This document shows positions 1 through 7,399 of a DNA stretch of 33,890 nt, piece after piece. A model generated the notes under the pieces. That model searched no databases, was not told where the DNA came from, and was given only the letters and a program-made list of their open reading frames with translations. Position 1 is the stretch's first letter. Each line of letters opens with the position of its first letter. This DNA comes from Nitrospirota bacterium (lineage in GTDB: Bacteria > Nitrospirota > Thermodesulfovibrionia > Thermodesulfovibrionales > Magnetobacteriaceae). A program made the translations under genes and the position numbers. Location of the stretch: assembly GCA_015233045.1 (NCBI GenBank), contig JADFYL010000012.1, forward strand, positions 1 through 33,890. The letters run 5' to 3'.

Positions 1-48
1 CCTTAAAGCACGGGGGCTTTTAACTCTTTTCGCTTCTCTATGTCGGTT
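1..48. repeat. Left copy of a 48-bp terminal inverted repeat
   Basis: Bases 1-48 are the exact reverse complement of 33843-33890; after one mismatch five more bases match, then the arms diverge. The right copy holds the start codon and first residues (MSV) of the kinase at 31590-33851. The left copy carries the same ATG on the plus strand, but its frame closes after MSVIG, so it looks like a broken-off 5' end of a related gene or an assembly junction. Inside the repeat AAAGC and GCTTT can pair around a G-rich loop, followed by a T-rich run, so it may include a weak terminator hairpin. Confidence 0.9.
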
Positions 49-134
49 ATAGGGTAGGAAATCTTGTGTAACCCGGACAAAACGACGACAGCTACTTCGC
101 ATTTAACTGTAAATTTGTTAATGATAAAATATCG

Positions 135-1265
135 TCAGACGGCGGTTTCGTATATACGGAATGTCTTATACAGCGTGCCGCCTATCATCTTGATAAGCGC
201 TTGAACAGGGAGATTGTCTTCTAATATCCACGAAAACTCTACCCTTTCTATCTTGTGTTTTTTGCAGCCCTTAAATGCCTCGCGAAACAGAAGGCCGTCA
301 ACCCCCTTGTTTCTGAACTCGGCCTTTGTGCCAAGGAGCATGAGGCGGGCATCCCTGATTTTTTTCGATAAATAAAGCGCCTTTGCTATCGTAATGGGAT
401 TCATTTTTCCGCCCATAGCCCTAAGGACAAAGTTGGCGTCGGGAATGAGACCCAGAAAACCAACCGTCTCAGAGCCGTATTCGGCTATGGCGACAGTCTC
501 AGGGTAGATTATCTGCTGCATCTGCTTGCCTGTGTAAACAATCTCCTCGTCGGTCATAGGGACAAATCCCCAGTTTGCCTTCCACGCCGCGTTATATAAA
601 TCCTTGAACTTCATAAGGTCCTCGGTCAGGTTATTCATAGAGATATTCCTGACTGTGATGCCACGTTTTTCGGCAATCACGGCGGCGCGATAGACCTTCT
701 CCGGCATAACCTCAGGGACGTCCACGATATAGGCGTAGAGATCCTTTACCTTGTCCATTGAGTAGCCGCGCATTAAATCATTGTAATATGGTGGATTATA
801 TGGCGTCATAATCATCGGCGGGAGATTAAACCCATCTAATAAAAAGCCGCATTCCTCGTTGGTGGAAAAACTCATAGGGCCACGCATGATAGTGAGACCG
901 GCTCGCCTGAGGTCACCTCTTACAGCGTCAAGCAATGAGGCCGCCACGTCAGCGTCATTAACGCACTCGAAAAATCCAAAAAACCCCACGCCGTCGTTAT
1001 GAAACTCAAGGTGTCGTCTATTTACGATTGAGGCAACCCTGCCCACACAGTTTTTTTCGCCGTTGGGCTTGCCCCTAAAGGCCAGATAATATTTTACTGT
1101 GGAAAATCCGAGGAATGGGTTCTCCTTTGAAAAGTGATGCTTTAAGTCTTTCGTCAGTTGAGGGCTGTACAACTGGTCACCAGCGTAAAGTAGCAGCGGC
1201 AATTTGACGAAGAGGCTCAGCTCCTTAGGATTCGTTACCGCGGCAACAGTAATAGGTTCGCTCAT
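135..1265 (-). CDS. bcerS: GNAT-like acyltransferase, probable bacterial ceramide synthase
   Basis: This 376-residue soluble protein has the look of a large GNAT-fold N-acyltransferase: an N-terminal half of about 180 residues and a C-terminal acyltransferase half ending in an FSWILEDN stretch typical of GNAT-like proteins of this group. It has no signal peptide or membrane segment. Its ATG overlaps the stop of the serine palmitoyltransferase gene by four bases, so the two are translationally coupled. In Caulobacter a GNAT-type protein (bCerS) acylates the sphingoid base in a pathway with Spt and CerR, and the same three protein types sit together here. I infer it N-acylates 3-ketosphinganine or sphinganine, using an acyl-CoA or acyl-ACP donor. 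No acyl carrier protein gene is visible beside it. The fold and the operon support the role; substrate is unproven. Confidence 0.7.
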   Translation of the reverse strand: MSEPITVAAVTNPKELSLFVKLPLLLYAGDQLYSPQLTKDLKHHFSKENPFLGFSTVKYYLAFRGKPNGEKNCVGRVASIVNRRHLEFHNDGVGFFGFFECVNDADVAASLLDAVRGDLRRAGLTIMRGPMSFSTNEECGFLLDGFNLPPMIMTPYNPPYYNDLMRGYSMDKVKDLYAYIVDVPEVMPEKVYRAAVIAEKRGITVRNISMNNLTEDLMKFKDLYNAAWKANWGFVPMTDEEIVYTGKQMQQIIYPETVAIAEYGSETVGFLGLIPDANFVLRAMGGKMNPITIAKALYLSKKIRDARLMLLGTKAEFRNKGVDGLLFREAFKGCKKHKIERVEFSWILEDNLPVQALIKMIGGTLYKTFRIYETAV

Positions 1266-2485
1266 TGTATGACCCCAAACTCTTTTCCGATTTTCTGAAA
1301 CGCATCAAGGACGATGTCCAGATGTTCGTCCGTATGAGTGGCCATGTAACTGGTTCTGACAAGTGCCTTGCCGGGGGCGACCGCCGGGCTGACGGCGACA
1401 TTTACAAAAACGCCCATCTCCTGAAGCTTCATAGCCATTTTAAAGGCTAGTATATCGTCGCCGACCAGGATTGGGATTATCGGGCTTTCAGTAAGGCCGA
1501 CATCAAACCCCATACCCTTAAATCCATTGAGCATCTTATAGGTATTCCGCCACAGTGCCGCAATCCTCTCAGGCTCAGATTCGATAATATCAATTGCCGC
1601 ACTTACCGAGGCGACTGAGGCGGGGGTTGGGCTTGCGCTGAAAATCAGCGGCCTGGCAAAGTGCTTGATGTAGTGGATGATGTCCTTGTCTCCGGCGATA
1701 AAGCCGCCTATTGAGGCAAGGGACTTGCTGTATGTGCCCATAATCAAATCAACTTCTTTTTCGAGGCCGAAATGCTCCGCGGTGCCGCGCCCGGTCTTTC
1801 CAAGCACACCTATGCCGTGCGCGTCGTCTATCATGATTTTGGAGCCGTATTTTTTTGCTATTTTCACAAGGTTAGGCAGGTTTACGATGTCCCCTTCCAT
1901 GCTGAATACACCGTCAACCACAGTAAGCGTTCCCTTGCCTTGTGAATCGGCAAGTACACGCTCATAGTCTTCCATGTCATTGTGGCGGAATTTCCTTACG
2001 CCGCCGTAAGAGAGGCGGCAGCCATCAATGATACTAGCATGGTCAAGCTTATCAAGGACAATCACATCGTCCTTGCCGACAAGGGCAGAGATAACGCCAA
2101 GGTTCACCTGAAAACCAGTTGTGAACACCAAGGCGGCATCCTTGCGAATAAACCTTGCGAGCTTTTCCTCAAGTTGGACATGGATGTCCAGAGTGCCGTT
2201 TAAAAACCGTGAGCCGGCGCAGCCAGTGCCATACTTCATAGTAGCCGCAATTGCAGCCTCTTTGACCTTGGGATGGTTCGCAAGCCCGAGATAATTGTTT
2301 GAGCCAACCATAATAACCTTCCGGCCATACATAACGACAACAGGGTCCTGGGCGCTTTCTATCGGCCTGAAATAGGGATACAGGCCCGACGACACTAACC
2401 CCTTCACCAGGTCAAAACGATAGCATTTGTCAAAAATGCCCTTGTTTACAGCCATTTGTGTATCTTGTACCAGTTTGCCGTCCAC
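1262..2485 (-). CDS. spt: Serine palmitoyltransferase (alpha-oxoamine synthase family)
   Basis: Spt is a PLP enzyme that condenses L-serine with an acyl thioester to 3-ketosphinganine, the first committed sphingolipid step. The 407-residue sequence has the full alpha-oxoamine synthase fold: substrate loop NNYLGLANHP near residue 63, a GSRFLNGTLDIH block near 91 that is typical of serine palmitoyltransferases rather than BioF or Kbl, H149 to stack on PLP, D220 and H223 to hold the cofactor, and the Schiff-base lysine K254 in TYSKS. There is no transmembrane anchor, as usual for bacterial soluble forms. The GTG start at 2485 has a strong AAGGAAGG Shine-Dalgarno five bases upstream and overlaps cerR by 40 bp; an ATG at 2455 is the alternative. 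The acyltransferase gene follows with a 4-bp overlap. Confidence 0.88.
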   Translation of the reverse strand: MDGKLVQDTQMAVNKGIFDKCYRFDLVKGLVSSGLYPYFRPIESAQDPVVVMYGRKVIMVGSNNYLGLANHPKVKEAAIAATMKYGTGCAGSRFLNGTLDIHVQLEEKLARFIRKDAALVFTTGFQVNLGVISALVGKDDVIVLDKLDHASIIDGCRLSYGGVRKFRHNDMEDYERVLADSQGKGTLTVVDGVFSMEGDIVNLPNLVKIAKKYGSKIMIDDAHGIGVLGKTGRGTAEHFGLEKEVDLIMGTYSKSLASIGGFIAGDKDIIHYIKHFARPLIFSASPTPASVASVSAAIDIIESEPERIAALWRNTYKMLNGFKGMGFDVGLTESPIIPILVGDDILAFKMAMKLQEMGVFVNVAVSPAVAPGKALVRTSYMATHTDEHLDIVLDAFQKIGKEFGVIQ

Positions 2486-3405
2486 TTAATACCTTCCTTT
2501 AAACAGACTTTAGGGTCAAAACCGAGGTCATTCATCGCATTGTCGCTGTTACATGTCCAATGGGTATAGTTTAACTCTCTAATCTTGTCTGAGTTGATTA
2601 TACTATGTTTTAAGATTTTTTCGGAGATACTGGCAATAGGATGCATAAGAAATTTCGGGACTCTTATCTTCAGATAATGGCAGTTTAGCTCTTCGGCTAT
2701 AGCGTTGGCGATGTCGAAACCACTGTAGATGTTAAGGTCAGAAAGATAGTACGTATTTCCTACAGCCTTATCGGTGTTAACAGAGTCTACGACAGCCCTG
2801 ACAAGGTCCTCGACATAGATCATTGAGTAGTAAGAGTCGCCCCAGTGAGGGAATACACCATGATAAATCATCTTAAAGATGATAAACATGTCCTTGTCTC
2901 TGGGTCCATAGACGGCGGGCGGGCGAATAATCGTAACAGGAATATCATCTTTATACCTGAGTACGGCCTGTTCAGCCTCCAGCTTACTCTTGCCGTAGTC
3001 CGAGACAGGCTGCGGTATTGAGGAGGTATTCGCGGGAACTTCGTCCTTGCACGGCCCGGCGGCCGCAAGCGTACTGAGATAGACAAACCTCTTGATCTTA
3101 TTATTGTGTTTAATAGTCTCTAAAAAATTGGATGTGCCTTTAGAGTTCGTGCAATAGAACTCATCGGAGGACGAGGTCTTCGTAACCCCGGCAAGATGAA
3201 AAATATAATCAAAATCACCAAGACAATCCCTCAACGGCTCAACAGTCCGGCAGTCGCCCTGAATAAGGGTAACGGGAAAACCTTCTAACCATGAGAGCCT
3301 CGATGTGTTGCGAACAAGACATGAGACATTATATCCCCGCCTGATAAGTTCCTCAACCAAGTGGCTGCCAATAAAACCCGTCCCACCAGTAACGAGGGCG
3401 TTCAT
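2446..3405 (-). CDS. cerR: NAD(P)-dependent extended SDR, probable ceramide reductase
   Basis: A 319-residue extended short-chain dehydrogenase/epimerase. The N-terminal Rossmann motif GGTGFIGSH (residues 7-15) and the catalytic S111/T112, Y137 and K141 (YGKSK) are intact. It is the first gene of the minus-strand module and overlaps the serine palmitoyltransferase. In Caulobacter the epimerase-like CerR reduces the 3-keto group after N-acylation; the context here argues for the same job. The sequence alone would also fit a nucleotide-sugar epimerase/dehydratase, so the call rests on the neighbours. The start has an AAGG element upstream, and a TATAAT box lies about 100 bp upstream at 3506-3511. 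Confidence 0.72.
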   Translation of the reverse strand: MNALVTGGTGFIGSHLVEELIRRGYNVSCLVRNTSRLSWLEGFPVTLIQGDCRTVEPLRDCLGDFDYIFHLAGVTKTSSSDEFYCTNSKGTSNFLETIKHNNKIKRFVYLSTLAAAGPCKDEVPANTSSIPQPVSDYGKSKLEAEQAVLRYKDDIPVTIIRPPAVYGPRDKDMFIIFKMIYHGVFPHWGDSYYSMIYVEDLVRAVVDSVNTDKAVGNTYYLSDLNIYSGFDIANAIAEELNCHYLKIRVPKFLMHPIASISEKILKHSIINSDKIRELNYTHWTCNSDNAMNDLGFDPKVCLKEGIKWTANWYKIHKWL

Positions 3406-3505
3406 ATGGGGGCCTTTTCCAACTTATTTAAAATCTCCCTTTTAAAACAATAAGTTCCAGTCATACAAACACAGGACAGTCTCCGATACCTAGCCATAGA
3501 CCGCT

Positions 3506-3511
3506 ATTATA
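3506..3511 (-). promoter_or_regulatory. Possible -10 box for the cerR-spt-bcerS operon
   Basis: Read on the minus strand this is a perfect TATAAT, about 100 bp upstream of the cerR start and downstream of the argJ terminator. A TTGAGA element lies upstream, but with a 20-bp spacer, so the -35 is doubtful. With the hairpin at 3614-3645 it accounts for most of the 380-bp gene-free stretch between cerR and argJ; I see nothing else in it. Confidence 0.4.
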
Positions 3512-3603
3512 ACCGATTTGCAATTGTTTTTTCTCAAAAAATTTTGAGTCGGTTGATAAACACTATTGTTACCGCCAACATCTGCCCTCTGCCCCCTTTG
3601 GCC

Positions 3604-3645
3604 ACAACAAAATAAAACCGCCGCCCGCTAACGGGCGACGGTTTT
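3604..3645 (-). terminator. Rho-independent terminator downstream of argJ
   Basis: A 14-bp stem with one mismatch (3614-3627 pairing with 3632-3645) closes a CTAA loop. On the minus strand, downstream of argJ, it is followed by a T-rich tail (TTTTATTTTG). It separates argJ from the ceramide module. The other side of the stem also has a T5 run, so it may work weakly in the opposite direction. Confidence 0.85.
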
Positions 3646-3786
3646 TGGGGGAGGAACGAGGCGCTTATGAGTTTATGTTAGCACAAACGAATTTGCTTGT
3701 CAAGTTGTAGTAGGTAAGTTAATTAAAATTATCTTTACCAGATGATGTTATAATTATAATTATCAGACATTCTCATAGCTATAAGT

Positions 3787-4983
3787 TTAAGTCCTGTAGT
3801 CGGCGTTAATTTTGATGTACTCCTCTGTCAAATCACAGCCCAACACCTGCGCCGATGCCTTGCCCATCTTTAAGTCTATAGTAATCGTCACGTTGTCAGA
3901 CTTTAACTCCTGCGCGGCCTCCTTGTCTTTGCCGGTGGCCAGCCCCTTTTTAGCCACCCTTACGTTGCCAAAAAATATATCAACCACATTGGGGTCAAAG
4001 GCAACTCCAGAGGAACCGGCGGCGGCGATAACCCGCCCCCAGTTAGCGTCGCAGCCGTAAACGGCGGTCTTAACCAATGGAGAATTTGCTATTGCCCTTG
4101 CGATAATCAAGGCGTCGCGTTTGTATTGTGTGCCTTTTACCAGCACCCTCATTACCTTGGTGGCCCCTTCGCCGTCTCTTACGACCATTTCGGCGAGGCT
4201 CATCAGGACTTCTGTAAGTGCGTATGTAAATGCGTCGAAACCGTAAGTGCCAGAGCGGATGGTAGTGTTTGCGGCAAGCCTGTTTGCGAGGACAATGATG
4301 GTGTCATTGGTGCTCATATCCCCATCCACGGTGATGCGGTTAAAGGACTTATCACAGGCCAAAGTGAGCGCCTCGTCAAGGGCGTCTTTTGTGATAGAGG
4401 CGTCTGTCAGGACGAAGCAGAGCATTGTGGCCATGTTTGGGCAAATCATACCGGCTCCCTTTGCGATTGCCGCGATGGTTACGGTTTTACCGGAGATAGT
4501 AACCCGTTTCGAGGCTATTTTGGGAAACGAATCGGTGGTCATGACAGCGCGGGCGGCGTCAAGCAGCGTTGAGTCCCCGATATGTTTTGCGGCCTCCCTG
4601 ATTTTTGGGGTCATGCGAAAGATAGGCAGAGGCGTACCGATGACACCTGTTGAGGCTACGAACACCTCGGCGTCGGGGCAATTTTTAATAGTCCCTGAGA
4701 CGGCGAGAGACATCCTCTGTGCGTCTTTGATACCGCGCTTGCCGGTGCAGGCGTTAGCGTTACCGCTGTTGGCGACGATTGCCCTACCCTTGCCGCCGAT
4801 AATCCTTTCGGAGTCTAAAATAACGGGGGCGGCCTTAACGAGATTCGAGGTAAACACGGCGGAGGCAACGGCGCTGACGGTAGAGTAGATAATAGCAATA
4901 TCCTTACGCCCAGGCTTTTTGACAGCGGCCTCGGCGGTTGAGATAAGAAAACCCTCCGGCATGTGGTATTCAATTTCGGACAT
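3787..4983 (-). CDS. argJ: Bifunctional glutamate N-acetyltransferase/amino-acid acetyltransferase
   Basis: ArgJ transfers the acetyl group from N-acetylornithine to glutamate, and may also use acetyl-CoA, in the cyclic arginine pathway. The 398-residue length is typical. The self-cleavage site is clear: KGAGMICPNMATML with the nucleophile T186, which becomes the N-terminus of the beta subunit. The oxyanion region (STGVIGTPLP, residues 111-120), ANSGNANACTG near 71-81 and the C-terminal CDLTEEYIKINADYRT-type ending are all conserved. No other arginine gene is nearby. The start has no Shine-Dalgarno; a TTGCCT-18-TATAAT promoter ends five bases before the ATG, which suggests leaderless translation. 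A decayed duplicate of the 5' end lies at 5727-5913. Confidence 0.95.
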   Translation of the reverse strand: MSEIEYHMPEGFLISTAEAAVKKPGRKDIAIIYSTVSAVASAVFTSNLVKAAPVILDSERIIGGKGRAIVANSGNANACTGKRGIKDAQRMSLAVSGTIKNCPDAEVFVASTGVIGTPLPIFRMTPKIREAAKHIGDSTLLDAARAVMTTDSFPKIASKRVTISGKTVTIAAIAKGAGMICPNMATMLCFVLTDASITKDALDEALTLACDKSFNRITVDGDMSTNDTIIVLANRLAANTTIRSGTYGFDAFTYALTEVLMSLAEMVVRDGEGATKVMRVLVKGTQYKRDALIIARAIANSPLVKTAVYGCDANWGRVIAAAGSSGVAFDPNVVDIFFGNVRVAKKGLATGKDKEAAQELKSDNVTITIDLKMGKASAQVLGCDLTEEYIKINADYRT

Positions 4984-4988
4984 AGGTA

Positions 4989-5018
4989 ATTATACAAATT
5001 TCAGATTCAGATAGGCAA
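4989..5018 (-). promoter_or_regulatory. argJ promoter, likely giving a leaderless mRNA
   Basis: On the minus strand: TTGCCT (5018-5013), 18-bp spacer, TATAAT (4994-4989), then five bases and the argJ ATG. Transcription would start at or next to the start codon. The block is conserved at 5919-5949 ahead of the argJ remnant, again with five bases between TATAAT and ATG. Confidence 0.6.
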
Positions 5019-5083
5019 GCCCCGCGTGGGGGAGCAAACCGCCTACCTCTTCAGTTTAGTTTTTTTGTTGATTTGACCGGCAC

Positions 5084-5425
5084 TTATTTATCTCCACATA
5101 GAAGTTTTTCAACTTCAGACTTTAAAATCGGTATATGGTCATTTACAACTTGCAACGCCAATCTATCATCAATACCGTCATACCCGTGAATTAATCGGTT
5201 TCTCCTTGAGATTATTCGTCGCGGGGTAGTTATGGAAATATCGGGGGCTATGCACAACAAATTATTCATCGCCTCGCCGATAATCTCCAACTCCCTTTCA
5301 ACAGCACTTTTTACCGTGATATTTTTTATATAATCATCTTCGGAATTAATCCCTCTTAAATGTATGTATAGCTTTTCTATAGCCGTATTCATATCGCTTA
5401 AATACTTTTTTTCTTTATTAGTCAT
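5084..5425 (-). CDS. hepT: HepT-like HEPN-domain ribonuclease toxin (DUF86)
   Basis: A 113-residue all-helical HEPN protein. The toxin signature RX4HXY is present as R75...H80-G-Y82 (RNRLIHGY), followed by GID as in the DUF86/HepT family. HepT toxins cleave RNA, and their partner nucleotidyltransferase silences them by adding AMP to the conserved tyrosine; Y82 is the equivalent residue. The gene overlaps the MNT-domain gene by four bases (ATGA), the standard MntA-HepT order. Both genes are richer in AT than the flanking chromosomal genes, which suggests acquisition. Its stop lies about 100 bp upstream of the argJ start. Confidence 0.85.
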   Translation of the reverse strand: MTNKEKKYLSDMNTAIEKLYIHLRGINSEDDYIKNITVKSAVERELEIIGEAMNNLLCIAPDISITTPRRIISRRNRLIHGYDGIDDRLALQVVNDHIPILKSEVEKLLCGDK

Positions 5426-5727
5426 AATATTGCCACCTTCATACTATCGACTTCTATTCTAAAATATGGATTTTTTATCGATCTTTCGGTTATTAAGTCA
5501 ATTTCTCTATGTAGTAAATCTTCAAGTCCAAATTGAATATTCCAAAAACAATTACCGTATTCTGATATATCAAGACATTCGTCAATAGTGATCAAAATAT
5601 CTACATCGCTTGTTTCATTAAATTTATCTGTGCAGGCAGAGCCGAATACATATGCCTTTTTAACTTTATTTCTTTTTAATAATTCTTTTATTTTATCTAA
5701 TTTATGGGTAATTATTTTATTGATCAT
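5422..5727 (-). CDS. mntA: MntA-like nucleotidyltransferase antitoxin
   Basis: A 101-residue minimal nucleotidyltransferase. The catalytic motif G29-S30-X10-D41-X-D43 (GSACTDKFNETSDVDILI) is intact, with a third acidic region near EIDLI. Members paired with HepT AMPylate the toxin tyrosine and so neutralise it. The start codon overlaps the stop of the decayed argJ reading frame as TAATG, and an AGGTGG ribosome-binding site lies upstream inside that remnant, so the pair may be read from the old argJ promoter. The downstream partner hepT overlaps by four bases. Confidence 0.83.
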   Translation of the reverse strand: MINKIITHKLDKIKELLKRNKVKKAYVFGSACTDKFNETSDVDILITIDECLDISEYGNCFWNIQFGLEDLLHREIDLITERSIKNPYFRIEVDSMKVAIL

Positions 5728-5913
5728 TACTCAACCCACCTCATTTTTTTTACGGCTTCCATGATTATCTGGATCATACGTGCAATTGGCAGAAGTGTGC
5801 CGATAACGCATTCGGTGCAAACGTCGGCGTTTCCGCTATTGGCAGCGACAGACCCACCCCCCGGCGGTGGAGATTAGAAACCCCTCTGGCATGTGGTATT
5901 CGAGTTCATCCAT
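5727..5913 (-). pseudogene. argJ: Decayed argJ 5' fragment
   Basis: From the ATG at 5913 the minus strand reads MDELEYHMPEGFLISTA, matching ArgJ residues 1-17, then runs into junk and a stop. In another frame it continues with ANSGNADVCTE (ArgJ 71-80) and CVIGTLLPIARM (ArgJ 113-124). At least two internal deletions and a frame change have occurred. The upstream bases also match the argJ promoter. The remnant's last reading frame ends at TAATG, overlapping the mntA start. It is a partial copy of the intact gene at 3787-4983, with the toxin-antitoxin pair between the two copies. Confidence 0.85.
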
Positions 5914-5918
5914 GTGTA

Positions 5919-5949
5919 ATTATACCATATTTCAGATTCAGATAGGCAA
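5919..5949 (-). promoter_or_regulatory. Duplicate argJ-type promoter ahead of the argJ remnant and mntA-hepT
   Basis: TTGCCT (5949-5944), 19-bp spacer and TATAAT (5924-5919) are retained from the argJ promoter. The flanking sequence matches 4981-5024 closely. It may now drive mntA-hepT. Confidence 0.45.
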
Positions 5950-6048
5950 GCCCCGCATCAGGGCAACCCGCGCTATTATTACCGAAGAAAGAGTGCCCTA
6001 TTTTTTGCCGCGTTTTTCTCTATGTTCATATGGTAATATCCCAACATA

Positions 6049-6648
6049 TCACAGCATCTCACAAATCAAAATATAATTGGTATCATAACCCCCAGTGTCA
6101 TAACGCGCATTGGTTCCTCTTATTCTTTTGTATATCTCTCCTTTAGGAGATACATAGGCAACCGGCAGGTTTTCAAAGTATTTCTCTCCTTTTTCGCCCT
6201 CTCTTGCCCATATCAATATATCTTTCAATCTCCAGTCGTAAACCATCCCGGGGATAACCTTCGAAATTCGTTCACCATTTACTCTAAGCTGCCAATGGCG
6301 GTCCTCATCGAACACCAGATAAAATCGCATCTTCACATACGAGCCGCTTTCTATTCCTTTAGGAAGTGTATCAAAGGAGAAGGCATATATTCCGCAGTCA
6401 AATACCAATGTTGAATCGCCTCCATATTTGTCTATGGTTAATATTTTGCCTATTCCCTCATAGTAATTGATATCCAGTTTCTTTAACGACCTTGTCGCAC
6501 TTTGAGATGGCTCCATTTGAATACTTATGAAAGTTAACGCGCTGCCAAACGTATCTCCAACGTAATAGTCTTCATATTCCCTGAGTGACCACATACCACA
6601 ATTAACACCAAAAATCTCTATAGCCCTCTTATTAAAAGTCATCGTCAT
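6049..6648 (-). CDS. Tandem paralogue 2, probable immunity protein of unknown family
   Basis: A 199-residue protein I do not recognise. It has no signal peptide or membrane helix, and is rich in aromatic and acidic residues (REYEDYYVGD near 23, YDWRLKDILIWARE near 137). It differs at only 13 positions from the next gene upstream, 630 bp away. Twelve of the 13 differences lie in residues 8-94, and residues 95-182 are identical. It has a good AGGAGG ribosome-binding site. As the second of two near-copies directly behind a toxin-like gene, it fits a duplicated immunity gene, but function is inferred from arrangement only. Confidence 0.55.
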   Translation of the reverse strand: MTMTFNKRAIEIFGVNCGMWSLREYEDYYVGDTFGSALTFISIQMEPSQSATRSLKKLDINYYEGIGKILTIDKYGGDSTLVFDCGIYAFSFDTLPKGIESGSYVKMRFYLVFDEDRHWQLRVNGERISKVIPGMVYDWRLKDILIWAREGEKGEKYFENLPVAYVSPKGEIYKRIRGTNARYDTGGYDTNYILICEML

Positions 6649-6678
6649 CCTCCTTGTTTATTTTTATAACCTGATTGA

Positions 6679-7278
6679 TCACAGCATCTCACATATCAAA
6701 ATATAATTGGTATCATAACCCCCAGTGTCCTGACGAGCATTGGTTCCTCTGATTCTTTTGTATATTTCTCCTTTAGGAGATACATAGGCAACCGGCAGGT
6801 TTTCAAAGTATTTCTCTCCTTTTTCGCCCTCTCTTGCCCATATCAATATATCTTTCAATCTCCAGTCGTAAACCATCCCGGGGATAACCTTCGAAATTCG
6901 TTCACCATTTACTCTAAGCTGCCAATGGCGGTCCTCATCGAACACCAGATAAAATCGCATCTTTACATATGAGCCGCTTTCGATTCCCTTAGGAAGTCTA
7001 TTAATTGAGAATGCGTATATTCCACAGTCAAATACCAATGTTGGGTAACTTCCATAGTCATCTATGGTAAATATCTTGCCTACTCCCTCATAGTAATTGA
7101 TATCAAGTTTCTTTAACGACCTTGTCGCACTTTGAGATGGCTCCATTTGAATACTTATAAAAGTTAACGCACTGCCAAACGTATCCCCAACATAGTAGTC
7201 TTCATATTCCCTGAGTGATAATGTACCACAATTAACCCCAAATATCTCTATAGCTTTCTTATTAAAAGTCATCGTCAT
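6679..7278 (-). CDS. Tandem paralogue 1, probable immunity protein of unknown family
   Basis: The upstream member of the duplicated pair, 199 residues, 186 of them identical to its neighbour. The variable positions cluster at 66-94 (the IGKILTIDKYGG to VGKIFTIDDYGS block and SFDT to SINR), as expected if that patch contacts a changing partner. A strong AAGGAGG site lies a few bases before the ATG. A TATAAT element and a small palindrome lie in the 120-bp gap between this gene and the toxin-like gene upstream. I cannot name a family. Confidence 0.58.
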   Translation of the reverse strand: MTMTFNKKAIEIFGVNCGTLSLREYEDYYVGDTFGSALTFISIQMEPSQSATRSLKKLDINYYEGVGKIFTIDDYGSYPTLVFDCGIYAFSINRLPKGIESGSYVKMRFYLVFDEDRHWQLRVNGERISKVIPGMVYDWRLKDILIWAREGEKGEKYFENLPVAYVSPKGEIYKRIRGTNARQDTGGYDTNYILICEML

Positions 7279-7306
7279 CCTCCTTGTTTTTTTTATAACT
7301 TGTTTT

Positions 7307-7341
7307 ATTATACACGAGTAAACTAACTATCGGACATAGTT
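7307..7341 (-). promoter_or_regulatory. Possible promoter with palindromic operator ahead of the duplicated pair
   Basis: On the minus strand a TATAAT (7312-7307) is preceded by a perfect inverted repeat, AACTAT-5 bp-ATAGTT (7325-7341), itself enclosed by ACTAAC/GTTAGT. This could be a repressor site or an RNA hairpin between the toxin and immunity genes. No clear -35 is visible. A free AAAGGAGG sequence nearby (about 7350-7360) precedes no start codon and may be left from another gene copy. Confidence 0.3.
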
Positions 7342-7399
7342 TTGTTCTCTATCGTTAGTAACCTCCTTTATTTATCTATTAAGATACTGGCAGTTAAGT

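Larger units (their letters stand above)
6049..7278 (-). repeat. Tandem duplication with a 630-bp period
   Basis: Two direct copies, each with the whole 199-codon gene, its ribosome-binding site and a short downstream stretch (the ATCACAGCATCTCACA motif at both 3' ends). Much of the 3' half is base-identical, for example across about 6140-6330 against 6770-6960. Confidence 0.93.

Noticed and set aside
1262-2485. BioF or Kbl instead of serine palmitoyltransferase
   Set aside because: The GSRFLNGTLDIH block and the epimerase/acyltransferase neighbours favour serine palmitoyltransferase. The bioA gene in the window is 26 kb away, with no other biotin gene near either.
4247-4888. Long plus-strand reading frame opposite argJ
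   Set aside because: It is antisense to a well-conserved ArgJ, has no domain-like features, and arises from codon bias.
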